DNA of 64,000 nt from Artocarpus heterophyllus (taxonomy: Eukaryota; Streptophyta; Magnoliopsida; Rosales; Moraceae): assembly GCA_025403435.1 (NCBI GenBank), contig CM046351.1, positions 23,777,276 through 23,841,275 of the forward strand, read 5' to 3'. The translations under genes were made by a program, and so were the position numbers. Shown here in pieces: positions 34,621 to 47,545 of the stretch; the first letter of the stretch is position 1; each line of letters begins with the position of its first letter. The notes under the pieces are model-generated. The model was not told the origin of the DNA. It did no database searches and saw only the letters and a list, made by a program, of their open reading frames with translations.

Positions 34621-37600
34621 TCAAAATAACTTGGGGTAGCTTTTCCTCATCGTATCATCTCGTTCCCACGTTGCTTCTTCCACTTGCTGATTATGCCATA
34701 GAATTTTGACGAAAGCTATCTTCTTGTTCCTTAATTCCTTTTCTTCTCGTGCCAATATCTGAACCGATTTCTCTTCATAAGACATATTCTCTTGCACATC
34801 AATTTTCTCTGGTTGCAGAACATGCGAAGGATCCGGTACGTACTTCTTTAGTATGGATACATGGAATATATTGTGTACTGATGCTAGATCAGAGGGTAAG
34901 GCCAACTTATATGCTACATTGCCTACCCGTTCTAAGATTTCAAATGGTCCAATGTATCTTGGGCCAAGTTTTCCTTTCTTTCCAAACCTAATTACTCTTT
35001 TCATTGCTGTCACCTTTAAGAAGACTAGATCCCTTACTTGGAATTCCAAGGGTCTTCGTCGTTGATCTGCATAACTCTTTTGTTGACCAAAGGCAGTTTC
35101 TATTCATTGACGAATTAATTTCACATCCTCCGTCGTCCTTTGCACAAAATCCGTTGTCGACAATGTCTTTTCTCCTGTTTCATACCAATGCAATGGCAAT
35201 CTGCATCTTCTTCCGTAAAGAACTTCATAAGGAGCCATTCCTATAGAAGCTTGATAATTGTTATTATAAGTGAATTCGATCAACGATAGCTTTTTATCCC
35301 ATCCTCCTTTAAAATCTAGCACACAGGCTCTTAGCATATCTTCTAGGGTTTGAATGGTCTTTTCAGATTGATCATCAGTTTGAGGGTGAAAAGCTGTACT
35401 AAAAGTCAGCTTCGTTCCTATAGCTTGGTGAATGCTCCTCCAAAACTTGGAAGTGAATCGGCCATCTCGATCAGAAATGATAGATTTTGAAACTCCGTGG
35501 TATCTAACTATTTAGGCTACATATAGTTCAGCTAGTCTTTCTACAGAACTGCTGAGTTTAATGGGTAAGAAGTGAGCTAATTTCGTCAATCTATCAACAA
35601 TTACCCATATAGCATCGTGTCCACTTGTAGTTCTGGGTAGCCCGGTCACCAGATCCATAGTTATCTGGTCCCATTTTCATTCGGGAATTTCAATTTTCTG
35701 TAATTCGCTTGCTAGCCGTTGATGCTCAGCTTTCACCTTTTGGCATGTGAGACATTTGGCGACAAATTGTGCGACATCGTTCTTCATTCCATGCCACCAA
35801 TAGTGCTTTTTCAAGTCTTGGTACATTTTAGTAGCTCCTGGATGAGCCACGTAGGGTGCTTCATGAGCTTCCTCTAATAGTTGCTTCTGTAATCTTTCAT
35901 CATTGGGGATGTAGATTCTGCCCTTATAATGGAGAATGCCATCTTTTTGGATGCTAAATTCTGTTTCTTTGTTCTGAAGGACCTCATTCCTAGCTTTAAG
36001 TAGCGACGGATCTACTTCTTGTTGCTCTTTTAAGTTTTCCAAAATAACTGGTCGGAACGACAAATGGGCCAATCTCCCAATGATTAGCTCTATTCCTACT
36101 TCCATCAGGTCCTTCTGAAGGGGTTTTGGCATTAACTGTATCATTGCAAATGAAGACATTGTTCTACGACTAAGGGCATCGGCTACTCGGTTAGCCTTTC
36201 CCGGGTGATATAAAATTTCACAGTCATAGTCTTTAACTAACTCTAGCCACCTTCGCTGTCTCATGTTAAGCTCCTTTTGTGTGAAGATATTCAGACTCTG
36301 ATGATCTGTATATCTCTTGCATTTAGCTTCGTATAAATAATGACGCCAAATCTTCAATGCAAACACGACTGCTGTTAATTCCAAGTCGTGTGTTGGATAG
36401 TTCCTTTCATGATCCTTCAGCTGTCGGGATGCATACACAATCACTTTTTCATTTTGCATAAGAACGGCTCCCAAGCCCGTCTTTGATGCATCACTATAAA
36501 TCACATAGTTTCCTATGTTCAGATCTGGTATTGCCAGTACCGGGGCACTCGTTAGTCGCCTCTTTAATTCTTTGAAACTTTCCTTACATTTCTTAGTCCA
36601 TTAATACTTTGCTGCTTTCTGTGTAAGTGCAGTGAGTGGTGCTGCTAGTCGGGAAAATCCTTCCACAAAACGTTGATAGTAGCCCGCTAAACCGAGAAAA
36701 CTTCTGATTTCGGTTACGCTTTTTGGTGTAGGCCACTTATTCACCGCTTCCACTTTGGTGGGATCAACGGATACTCCATCCCGTATCACCACGTGTCCTA
36801 AGAAATGGACCTTCTCCAGCCAAAACTCACATTTTGAGAACTTGGCGTACAACTGATGCCTTCTCAATAATTGTAATGCGATCCTCAGGTGCTTTGTATG
36901 TTCCTCTGGTGTTCTTCAATATATCAGGATATCGTTAGTAAAAACTATGACAAACTTGTCGACGTAGTCCTTGAAAATCCGATTCATAAGATCCATAAAT
37001 GCTGCCGGGGCATTAGTCATTCCAAATGGCATGACACAAAACTCATAATGCCCATACCACGTTTGAAATGCCGTCTTTGGCATGTCCTCCTCTTTAACTC
37101 GTAGTTGATGATATCCGGAGCGTAGATCGATCTTCGAGAATACTGACGCTCCTTTCAATTGATCAAATAGGTCATCAATCCTTGAAAGTGGATACTTATT
37201 CTTAATTGTGACTTTGTTTAGCTCTCGATAATCGATGCACATTCGTAACGTTCCATCTTTCTTCTTGATGAATAATACAGGCACTTCCCTTGGGGAATGA
37301 CTCGGCCGAATAAATCCTTTATCCAACAACTCTTGTAGTTGCACCTGTAGCTTTTGAGCTCTCCTGGAGCCATACGATACGGTGCCTTCGACATCGGGGT
37401 TGTACCCAATGTCAACTCAATCTCGAACGAGATCTCTCGTTCCGGTGGTAAACCTGGTAACTCATCTGGAAACACATCAACAAATTCTTTTACTATGGGG
37501 ACCTTTTCTGGTCCTAACTGAGCCTCTTATGGCTTGCTTACTAAGTTCACCAAATAGCCGATGCATCCACTCTCTAACATCTTCTTTGCTTTTAACGTCG

Positions 37601-39294
37601 AAATTAGCGCCTTTGGAGCCTTAGGAACCTTTCCTGAATACACGAACTTCTCACTTCCAGAAGGTTGGAACGTAACCTTGTGGTGTCTACAGTTAATCTT
37701 GGCCGTGTACTTTCTCAAGAAATCCATTCCTAGGATAACGTCGTAGTCTTGTATATCAATTATGATCAAATCAATATACAATTCCCTTCCATAAATGATT
37801 ATCGGTACATGACGTAACCAATAATCAGAACTCAATACCTCCCCAAAGGAAAGTGCAGTTTTAAAAGTCTGTTCTATTCTATCCCATTCATTCCTTAACC
37901 GTTTAGCAAACTTAAGCGAGGCAAATGAATGCGTTGTTCCATAGTCAAATAAAACATAGGCATCATTATTGGCAACAGAAAACTAACCTGTTACCACCGA
38001 CGATGTTCCTGCATCATCCTCCTTCTTCATATACACATAAATTCGTCCACTTAGTTCTGGAGCTTCCAAGCGTCCCTGACTGATACTAGGGCCTTCGATC
38101 TATGCTTGGATTGTGTGAAGATGGGTTCCCTAAGACCTTTGTTGATTCTGGTTATTCTGATTCTAGTTATTTTGATTCTGGGGATTGGAGAAACAGTTTC
38201 TGACATGGTGCCCTTCTTTGCCACAAAGGAAACATTTGTTGGTGCCAGCTTTACACTTCTCTAGCATGTCTCTTTCTACACTGATTGCAGAGAGGCTTAT
38301 TGTTTCTTCCATCACCGATTCTTTTCTGAGGTTGTCCTTTTTGATTCTTTGAACTAATCGCGTTCCATTTCCTCTTATTGTTAGCTTTGCGATTGCGTCC
38401 AACTGGATGGCTCTAGGACTACCCTTGACTTGGAACACTTCCTTGCCCTTTTGCCTGTACCACTTGGCTCTGCTTAGCTAAAGACTTCTCCTCCTTTAGA
38501 GTCTTGAAAATTCTTGCCCTCTCTTCCTTGTCACGGGCAATTCTGAATTCGGCTCTAGTAGCCCGTTCAATACAATCCTCTACATCCACAGGGGCTTGCC
38601 CTCCACTATCGACTATAAGGGCAATGTCAGTTTGAAACATTCTCATCAATCTTCTCATTCGTTCCCGATCCGTGGGTACCAATTCAAGACATAAGCGTGC
38701 CAATTGGTTAAACCTCTTCACGGCACCTGCCACTGACATGTTGCGTTGTTTAAATTTATTGAATTCTTCTTGTTGGGCTGCCATCATTTCCACATTGAAA
38801 TAAGCCCTTCCGAACTCTTCCATAAAATCAAGCCATGTCATTTCACTTACATTCCTTCTACGTTCTACCGATTCCCACCATCTCCCAGCATCCTTGGTGA
38901 GAGAAAATGAGGCACACAAGACTTTCTCACAGTCACTAAGCCCCATAAATTTCAAAACTCATTCTATACCAGTAAGCCAATCATCGGCTTCTAATGGATC
39001 CGTAGATCAGTCAAATTTCAGGGCTTTCATCCGTCAGAATCTTTCATAGAATTCGATAGCAGATGCTACGGAAACAGCTGGAACAACTAGAGCAGCTGGT
39101 TCCACTTGCTAAGGTGGTAGTACTGGGGGTGGCGAGTTCGCACGTGCCTGCGGTTTGAGATTCTGATTCGCTAGCTGCGCTCTTAACTCTTGCATTTCTA
39201 GCTCTTGAGCTCGGAGTTTCTGTTCTAACTCCGTAATCATGGCCATCAAATCCGGGTTCACAGGTTCTCCGAGTTTATCAGCCATCGATATCAA
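34621..39294 (-). pseudogene. Decayed gag-pol polyprotein of element B
   Basis: Ordered remnants on the minus strand: Gag begins at 39294 (MISMADKLGEPVNPDLMAMI) with a short coiled coil. Capsid is at 38419-38955, and an intact zinc knuckle (CFLCGKEGHHVRNC) lies in 38163-38438. A protease remnant near 37930-37990 has FDYGTTHSF, keeping the Asp but altering the next residues; its tail is at 37527-37835. Reverse transcriptase is at 36601-37475, where the catalytic motif reads VFTNDILIY, with one of the two Asp residues replaced by Asn. RNase H plus the integrase zinc finger (35677-36504) still form a 275-codon frame. An integrase core remnant is at about 35340-35680, and the integrase C-terminus with chromodomain-like end is at 34621-35337. 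Several stops and frame changes make it non-functional. Confidence 0.92.
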
Positions 39295-39429
39295 TCGTTG
39301 TATACCTATCGTATATTTTCGTTACTAGGTCGGCATATACTATTAACTTAATAGTATCCAATCAATAATTGCATATATTTAAACAACATAAATACATGCA
39401 AACATGCACAATTACATGAACTCAATATC

Positions 39430-39600
39430 TTACTTCATACATTTCATTTCATACATTTCAGTTCATACATTTCATTTCAATAACCTTCATACATTTCATT
39501 TCATACATTTCAGTTCATGCATTTCATTTCAATAACCTTCATACATTTCATTTTATTTCATTTACTTTCATGCATTTCATTTCATGAACCTTTTCCATTT
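39430..39600. repeat. CATTTCATTTCATACATTT short tandem repeats in the spacer of element B
   Basis: A unit of about 52-58 bases built from CATACATTTCATTTC and CATTTCAGTTCAT blocks is present about twice, then degenerates. It lies in the non-coding spacer between the extra ORF and gag (39295-39835). That spacer is otherwise AT-rich and featureless. Confidence 0.7.
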
Positions 39601-39835
39601 CCTTTTTACATCCTTCATAACATTACATGCATAACTAATATACATACATACTTTCCTTTCATACATAACTATTCATATCATCTCTGGGAGCAGTTATGAC
39701 TTCCGGCTACATATACCCTATTGCTACAAAGGATACCACTTGCCGGTCATACATATACAAAAGCATGAAGGCTCAAAACTATGATGATCACACATCTATA
39801 TACATTAGACTATACAAAAGTCTTCATAATTTCTT

Positions 39836-40648
39836 CTAGTCCGACTCGACTCCTGACATGTCACTATGTTTGGAATCCTCCTCGGGATCCTCCTCTTCCT
39901 CTTTGTCCGAGTCAGTAGATTCGTCATTGCTTACAATAATGGGTTCAGGAGGCACGGGCTCTTAATCACTGTCATCATCATCATCATTACCATCATCATC
40001 ATCATCATCTTCCATATCCATTGGGGGATCTTCTAGGGGTGCGACTACATTATGCTCTACATGTAGTACCGCCATAAGAAAGTTGTGGATGCTGAGGTAG
40101 TTCCTTGGATATTGCACTTGCTGCTGAACGGCATCAGGAAGATCTCTCCAAACCAGATCACAAATTCACCGTAAAGGTAATTCGGGAGGAATTAATGGCA
40201 TCATGGTTTGACGAAACCTTAAGATATAGTGATCTACCAGCTCCCCTACATATCTTCCCCAAACTGGTTCTACATGTAAGTACAACATGCGTCGCCGATC
40301 AGCCCACAGCATTGGGATCATTTGGATGTGCATGACATCTGCTGGAGGTAAAGGTGTGAATTCAGCTTGAATTTGTTGTCTAAAGCCTTGCCAGTCCCCT
40401 AGTCATTCATCAGGTCCAATCCTCAACCACCATGCTAAAGCTTCCCTCAAGAACAGTCCTGAGGCCAATAATACCTGGAGATGTGGTGGCGTATGACAAG
40501 CATCAAAGATTACCTCAACTGCATGAAGCCATTCAGTCAACACCATAGGTTGCTGACTCCCAAAGTATCGTGGTGGCATTGTATCTTGAAAAACAATGCT
40601 AGCTCTTCGATCAGCTTCCATATCACGATCATGATGCGGTTCCGCCAT
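39836..40648 (-). pseudogene. Additional gag-like ORF upstream of gag in element B, three internal stops
   Basis: A 271-codon frame starts at ATG 40648, about 140 bases after the primer-binding site, and ends in TAG at 39836. It is broken only by TGA at 40403-40405 (codon 82), TGA at 40166-40168 (codon 161) and TAA at 39962-39964 (codon 229), with no frameshift. The translation has the pattern of a retrotransposon capsid: a W-x3-V/I-x2-F block (EWLHAVEVIFDA), EALAWWLRIG, a WQGFRQQIQAEFTPLP block, then a region around HYILRFRQTMMPLIPPELP and DLPDAVQQQV. The tail is very acidic (a run of Asp, then Glu). It has no zinc knuckle. The element also has its normal gag at 38163-39294, so this is a second gag-like ORF. 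Function is unknown; homology is judged from pattern only. Confidence 0.6.
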
Positions 40649-40790
40649 ATACTATATTTATTGTCGTAATTAACATATCAATGCCATATAAAATTAGAAA
40701 CTAAACATTCCTATACTTAAAATCAAACTATCTTATTTGAGCTATGGCAATGGAGCATACGACAATGTGCAATAGGGTGGCAAGATTTTC

Positions 40791-40802
40791 GCTCTGATAC
40801 AA
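40791..40802 (-). other. Primer-binding site of element B, degenerate
   Basis: The minus strand reads TTGTATCAGAGC, an imperfect match to the initiator tRNA-Met site, two bases from the LTR edge. The mismatches are at the LTR-proximal end, consistent with decay. Confidence 0.8.
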
Positions 40803-40804
40803 AC

Positions 40805-43800
40805 AGTCACAACCCGCCTTTTTGGGTTGTGATAAAACTCTTTCTTACTTACTTTAGGGAAAAAATTTAGGAAATTTTTTTTCTTTTTAAATACTGTACA
40901 TATACTGGTTTAACAACTTTGAAATACAAACATATACTTGTGTTTACATAATCATCCTTCTTTTACAATATAGCTTATCAAACATTACTTTCAAAATATT
41001 TTAAAACACCATACAGTGGAAAACATACTGCGGCAGAAACCATACCCAGTCTGTACACATCATCCGTCCGCCAGCTCATCATTACGATTTATTCTGACCT
41101 TTTCGTCACCTACAACATGAAATACTTAGTGAGCCTACGCTCAGTAAGTCCCATATAATCCACATGCACATTCAATAAAATGCATGATCTCATTATGCTT
41201 TCTTATAATCATTCTTTATCATTATCATTTCTTATCTTTAACTAGGGCCCAAGTGTTCGTACCATGACACACTTAGGTCTACGTAACACCGCGACCATCC
41301 TATAATCCTTAAACTCCCCTTGAGTCAGGAGTCAATACGACACTTTTCTTAACTTTTGGTGATTCATTTACCAATTCACTTATTATGGTTATCATACCAT
41401 GCATGAAGTGATGATCACATGTTATACATAACATAATTTACATAAATGCTCTTGTACGATATAGTACACACAGGTACATACTTTATATACACACTGGTAC
41501 ACATTAATATAACTACAGATATGTAGCATAATGTACTCACAGGTACTTAACATAAAATATACACATTGGTACACATTAATATACGCACAAGTATACAACA
41601 TAATGTACTCACAGGTACTTAACATAAAATATACACACTGGTACACATTGATATACGCACAGGTATATAGCATAATGTACTCACAGGTACTTAACATAAA
41701 ATATACATAGCATAATGTACTCACAGGTACTTAACATAAAATATACACACTGGTACACATTAATATACGCACAGGTATATAACATAATGTACTCACAGGT
41801 ACTTAACATAATGTACTCACAGGTACTTAACATAAAATATACACACTGGTTCACATTAATAGACGCACAGGTATATAACATAATGTACTCACAGGTACTT
41901 AATATAAAATATACACACAAGTATAGATCATCGTATGCACTCAGGTACATATCATAATATACTCTCAGGTATATATATATGTTCCATATAATCACAAGTA
42001 TACCCTTTTATTATTATAAATACTCATGTCATTGCATACATATAAGTATACACCTTGATATACACACATGTATACATATACACATTTTAAACTCTAAGCC
42101 TACAATTTCATACTGTAGGTGAGATGGATACTTACTTGATGCGAATATCGGGCAACTTAATCTCGATTTCCCTTCTCCTAGACTCCTAGGATCCTATTGG
42201 CCAATTACAAAGCTATTAGCCAAATTTCACTATGTTTCGATACAGAATATCCATTAGTTAATAAATTGAGTTGCATTACTATATACAACTCTAAAAACCA
42301 CTGTTTCTTCTTATTTCTATCTAACTCTACCCTATCATTTCTAACGAAGTGCGGGAACCTTTCTAGTTGTTTTCTTATCCCATTGGAAACATTTCAAGGT
42401 TATTTGGGCAAAAATGACGATTTTGCCCTTCGTGGGACCACTAACCTACCCGAGCTCGATTTCATTATTCTTACGAAAATAACCACATACTAATTTAAAA
42501 ATAACACCCTAGTGGGTCAAATCTCATTATTTCTCAATTATGCACCATTTTCATAAAACTTTACGGTTTAGTCCCTGAATTAAAATTTTTGACGATTTTG
42601 CCCTCGGAACTAAAATTTACTTCTTTGCATCAAAATTCCCTATTTTTCTCAAGGATATTTTTGCTCAAAGTACCATATTCAAAATCCTTTATGAAATGAC
42701 ATTTTTGCCCTTTTAAAAATTTTTCACAATTTTCGTAAATTTTTTGAAAAATCAAAATCTCACAAACGACTAAGTTTTTTGACAAACTGTCTGCGATGCC
42801 TAACAGTTTCGTCAGGATCTACAACTTTTGTGTTTTAACTTTTTCTAAAATCTCACTGTACAAGGGTGCTTTTGGCCATTTTCAATTCTACTGAGAGAAA
42901 TCTTTTTCCTTTCAATTTAGTCCCTACGGCATTTTTACAAAAATCCATTTCAAAATTGAAATTCTACCCCTCCAGAATCCATTCCATGCCTTAATCAACA
43001 CATTCTCATGCTCAAACATCACTTTCGCAAAGTCAAACATCAAAATTACAAAAATAATACCATTTCCAAAAATTACCAATTTGCACTAAAAACCAAAGTT
43101 TCACAACTTAAACTTACCATTCATCACATATACATGAAATTTCATCAAATACATGCTCAAGAACCCACATGGATTTGAAAGAATAGAAATCAAAATAAAA
43201 TCCATAAAATTTCAAAACTTTAAAACTTTGAACTTGCCAAAATAACACCCTTTTGGTTTCAAGCCTTCAAAATCCCTTTGAACTCTCTCCTAGGCTTCCT
43301 TTCCATACAAAAATACCATGGATTAATTTCTCTCTTCATCCCATAAAAAATCCCTTGAAAACTCATTAAAAAGTTTAGGATTTTGCCTTAAAACTTGTGG
43401 AAAATCCTTGTACTTGCTTGTAAAACTTGTTTGGGACTGTTTTTGCAAAGTTTGGGGGCTGAGAAAATTTTTTAGAAGTCTTGGTTATCGCTGCCAGAAC
43501 TTGGAGCAAAAGAAAGGAATTGAAATTTTGTGATAACCATGCACTAAATGCTTCCTTATCACATTTGGTGACTCATGATAACCCATGAGTATACCACTAG
43601 GTGTCACAAGGTGATTGGGCCACTTTTCTAGACATGTGGCCCAATAGAAAACCAAGGAGTGTCCACTTTATGGAGTTAAAAATTTATACTGTGTAATTTT
43701 TCACCACACAGTATTTTTCCTATACTGCCTTGGTCAAATTAGTGTACTTTCTATCCTTAGACTGTATAAAAATATTTAACTTACTTTTCATTCACTTTTG

Positions 43801-44198
43801 GATGCTAATCATTACATTTTTTGTATCTGCGTTTTTGTTTAGCAGTATACTCATACTACTTCGGCCTCCTTTTTTACCCCTGATTTGGGTTTGGATAACT
43901 TTTATGTCTTATTTACATTCTAATCACCCACTTATTTATATCACAATTGTATAATTAATCGTGATATAAAATTCATTTTATGGATATTATTTACATATTT
44001 TTGAGTAATTAAACTCATAAAATCTGTATTCGGTAATATCCAACATTACATCACATTTACCATAAAATTTACAATCAATGCCGTTTATTCCTACTTTATC
44101 GTAATTTTTACAAAAATTTACATTTTTAAAAGTAAATTTATTAATTAAACCTCATTAAATATTAGGTTTTATTAATGAAATTTTTCTCGATCATTACA
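40805..44198 (-). repeat. 5' LTR of element B (3394 bp)
   Basis: It runs from AGTCACAACCCGCC (first base changed from T) to TCGATCATTACA and is flanked by TTTAT at 44199. It matches the split 3' LTR 25635-34586 over its length. It contains the expanded 72-base array (41460-41960), and no gene. Confidence 0.92.
41460..41960. repeat. 72-base tandem array in the 5' LTR of element B, expanded
   Basis: Same unit as 31985-32330 but with about six to seven full or partial units, including two short units of about 29-40 bases. The copy-number difference from the sister LTR must have arisen after insertion. Confidence 0.85.
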
Positions 44199-44203
44199 TT
44201 TAT

Positions 44204-44384
44204 GAGACAGGATTTCACCACTATATTATGTACTAGGGCCTTATTCATCATACAACTAAATCTCATACTTATCATCAAACTTGTATACTTAAAAAAATTA
44301 GCTTAAAACATACTGACTTGGAGGACTTAGACCGACGTGTGGCGATATGAATTGAAAACGAAAGTCTGCTCTAATACCAAAGCC
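44204..44384 (-). other. Leader of element A beyond the B insertion, with primer-binding site
   Basis: The short non-coding stretch between the B target duplication and the 5' LTR of A contains the primer-binding site at 44368-44379. That site reads TGGTATTAGAGC on the minus strand, one mismatch from the initiator tRNA-Met site. Confidence 0.8.
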
Positions 44385-44629
44385 TGTAACGCCCTCTTAC
44401 AGACGTCACAAATGTCGTTACATTCATTCCCTTTTTATTACTTTTAAAATTAACCATTTAAATAAGGTAAAGTTTATTAAACTTATCCAAGGATCCATGC
44501 ACACATTTTTTTTAAAACTAAATTTCAATATTTCAAAACTTCTTATATTCATTTAAATAGTTTATCAATACCAAATTAACGAAGACATAATATAAATAGA
44601 GTTTAAAATCATCACTTAATTCTGTTTAC

Positions 44630-44830
44630 AGTTCGGTAGGCTGAACTCCAAACACCGGTAGGCCGAACATGACCGACAGTCCAAACTTCAACCACCAGCA
44701 GGCCGTTCGAGGCCTTGCAAAATCAAAGTTTTAAAAATACTAGGATCGACAAGCTGATACAAGGTAATCGGCAGGCCGATCATTGCATCGGCAGTCCGAC
44801 CAGTAATGGTTAGCAAGTTGATCTACTGTC
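44630..44830. repeat. GGCAGGCCGAA-type motif cluster in the 5' LTR of A (left)
   Basis: Counterpart of 14835-15035, with copies such as CCGGTAGGCCGAACATG, ATCGGCAGGCCGATCATT and CAGCAGGCCGTTCG. Several copies have decayed by different substitutions than in the sister LTR. Confidence 0.75.
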
Positions 44831-47399
44831 AGAACCAAAAATAAATTAAAACAAGTCCCAATATCTCAAACTATGAAAAATAAGCATAGTTCATAAATTT
44901 AAAACTTCTTTCTTGGCGTCTTCCGTTTTCAACCCATCATGCATAGCTCACATGCCTTTCCTTGCCCTCCACCTAATCCATGATCTTTTTACCTCTATCT
45001 GCAACATGATGTAAAATTGAATAACCAAAAGCTTAGTAAGTACATTTTTATCTCATATCGTAAAACATATTATGAAAACATCATAACCATAGTCATCATC
45101 ATTATCATCATAAAAGTGCACTAGGCACGGTTTCGTATAGAACATATCTTTCGTTAACATTAACCATATTAAAAACCTCATTCATTTTATCTTTAGGGCC
45201 CCAAGTGTTGCACTATCATCATCATTATAGGCGCGCCATAGTGAGAGGAGAGGGATAGCTAATCCCAAACCAAACACAACATCATGAACATAAACATAAC
45301 ATTACTTTGGGTGTGCAACACTTATTTAGGTGATACATGTATACATATTTATACTTTCATACTTTGAAATACGTCATTATTTAATATTTATAACTTTTGA
45401 TAAATCAAACTTTCATAATAAAACATCAATAACACCATCAAAGATTCATCATACAAATCATCATAAAACCATCATGAACATAGATTTTCAAACTTTTGTA
45501 AATTTCATCATGTTGCAAGTGAGAATGTACTTACTTGTTTAGCTTACTCAACCTTAATTGTAGGTGATGTCGCCACTGTCTTGATGTGCTCGCCTCTTGG
45601 AAATGTTCATGTCAACCATTCATTTACACTAGAAATTAGCATTTGTCTCCATGATGTCATTCAATACCAAACAACATACTAATACATGCTTCTCTTAAGA
45701 ACATTAATTAAAAACACATTTTATCAATCCTAAAAAAAAAATATCAGCAAAACTGCCTATACACATGTTGTCTGACCCTTATGAATTCATAGCCTAATAT
45801 CTCATAATTCACACGCAATTCAAGCTCCAAACTTGGCAGGGACAAAGTTAACATATAAACATATTACCATGATTTTTCGTTGGTCACAAAAATTCCATTT
45901 GTTATTTAAAATAAGTCACAAATTTCATGACACAAAATCTACCAGCAATAGTTAGGCAGTGAACAACTCTAAACTCAGGTCCGTTTATCACATTTTGATG
46001 CCATAGAAAAATCTACAAAAAAAATTAACACATATAATAGACACATAGAACTATAACATATCCAAAAATTGCCTTCAACAAAAATTGGAGTAGGTCAATA
46101 TACACAATTGAATCGGTAGTAAAACTGATTTTACAGACATAGGCAGTGAACACCTTTCAAACTAGCATTTAAGAAAAATATCACAAAAATAATTTTGACC
46201 TCAAAATTTTTGTGACAACCTAAAAGCATAATAACACCCTACTACAAAAATTCCCGTGACCAAACAAAATCATTTAGACATAATAAAAAGTTAGAGAAAA
46301 AAGAGGTCCAAAGTTTGCAAGTTCACAGCCATAAAAACCTTGTTTGAAGAAGGTTTAATAACTCACAACATACACATGATATTAGCACGAAATTTTCCAA
46401 TTCACAACCCAATATAACCATGAACATTTTTGTCAAATTTTATAAAAATCAAAGCACATTTGCCTCTTGAATAAAAACCACGTTTTGTGCAACATAACCA
46501 ATCAGCAACAATTCATTATGAGGTGCAGAGCATGAACATTTAATATCTCAGCCTACACAATACCAAATGGCACAAAATTTGGAACAACATCACGTACAAT
46601 ATACATAAAAATTATATTAAAATTTCAGAGCAAATAGAGATTTGTAGACGAAGTTATGGGGGTCGGAACATAGAGAAAATACAACATTACTGATCAACAT
46701 TAATTAGCAGTGAGTGGCAGAGAGAAGAAAATTCATATCTCAGCATAAAAAAATCCAATTGAGGTGAAATTTTGAGGGTTAGCACATAACACATACATGA
46801 ATAACATATTAAAATTTCAAAGCAACTGAAAATTTGTAGACAAAGATATAGTAGTCGGATTGCAAGGTGATCAAAATTTCAGAATTGCTGAGAAGAGTCT
46901 CTTACCTCAAAACAATTTCTTCTCAAGCTTCCTTTGAATTCGCCCAAAGAAAACTCAATATTTCTTTCAATTATTTGCAGGAGAATTGAGGGAGAGAATA
47001 AGGAGAAAAACGCATTGAAGAGAGAAAGAAGATGTCTGAGAGAAATTTTAAAGAGAGAGTGTGTGAGAATTTTTACGTGAATGAAAAAAATGTTGGAGGA
47101 GGTCAACTATCTCTGTTAAATCAGAATTCTTTTTACGTGAATTTTTTTTGTTTTTGCAGTGATTCATGGGATTGAAAGGAATTAGGGAAACATTATAATG
47201 ATTTGGTCCACTTACCAAAATTTAACTCTCAAAATAGGAAACCTTTTAAAATAATTCAATCATCTATAAAAGTCAAATAATTTCATCACATAAAATAAGG
47301 AAATAGGCCAAACTTAAGCTAATTATTCATAATTTATCATCTGATCAAAATTAATCTTCCATGCCACAATTTTGGCGATTACCTGTTAATTACTCATCC

Positions 47400-47545
47400 A
47401 TTGCCTTTGGCTTGCCGATGGCGTACTTCGGCTTGCCGAAGTCATGAGGTCCGGCCTACCGATGGAATCCATCAGCCTGCTGTTCTGTGAGTGATAATTC
47501 AGACTGCCAAACCTGGAGGGTCGGTCTGCCAAACCGCTGTATACA
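47400..47545. repeat. GGCCTGCCGAA-type motif cluster in the 5' LTR of A (right)
   Basis: About seven degenerate copies are seen (CTTCGGCTTGCCGAAGTC, GTCCGGCCTACCGATGG, GGTCGGTCTGCCAAACC), more than remain in the sister LTR at 20465-20560. Confidence 0.72.

Larger units (their letters stand above)
25635..44198 (-). mobile_element. Ty3/gypsy chromovirus B (Tekay/Del-like), decayed, with an extra gag-like ORF
   Basis: The full structure is visible: 3' LTR 25635-34586 (split by element C), polypurine tract 34588-34601, decayed gag-pol 34621-39294, a non-coding spacer, an additional gag-like ORF 39836-40648, primer-binding site 40791-40802, 5' LTR 40805-44198, flanked by TTTAT. Without C it is about 12.8 kb. 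The integrase C-terminal block (EEATWERDDTMRKSYPKLF) is chromodomain-like and close to that of A. The first base of the 5' LTR is A instead of T. The 6.2 kb internal region is larger than gag-pol needs, because of the extra ORF and spacer. Confidence 0.92.
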
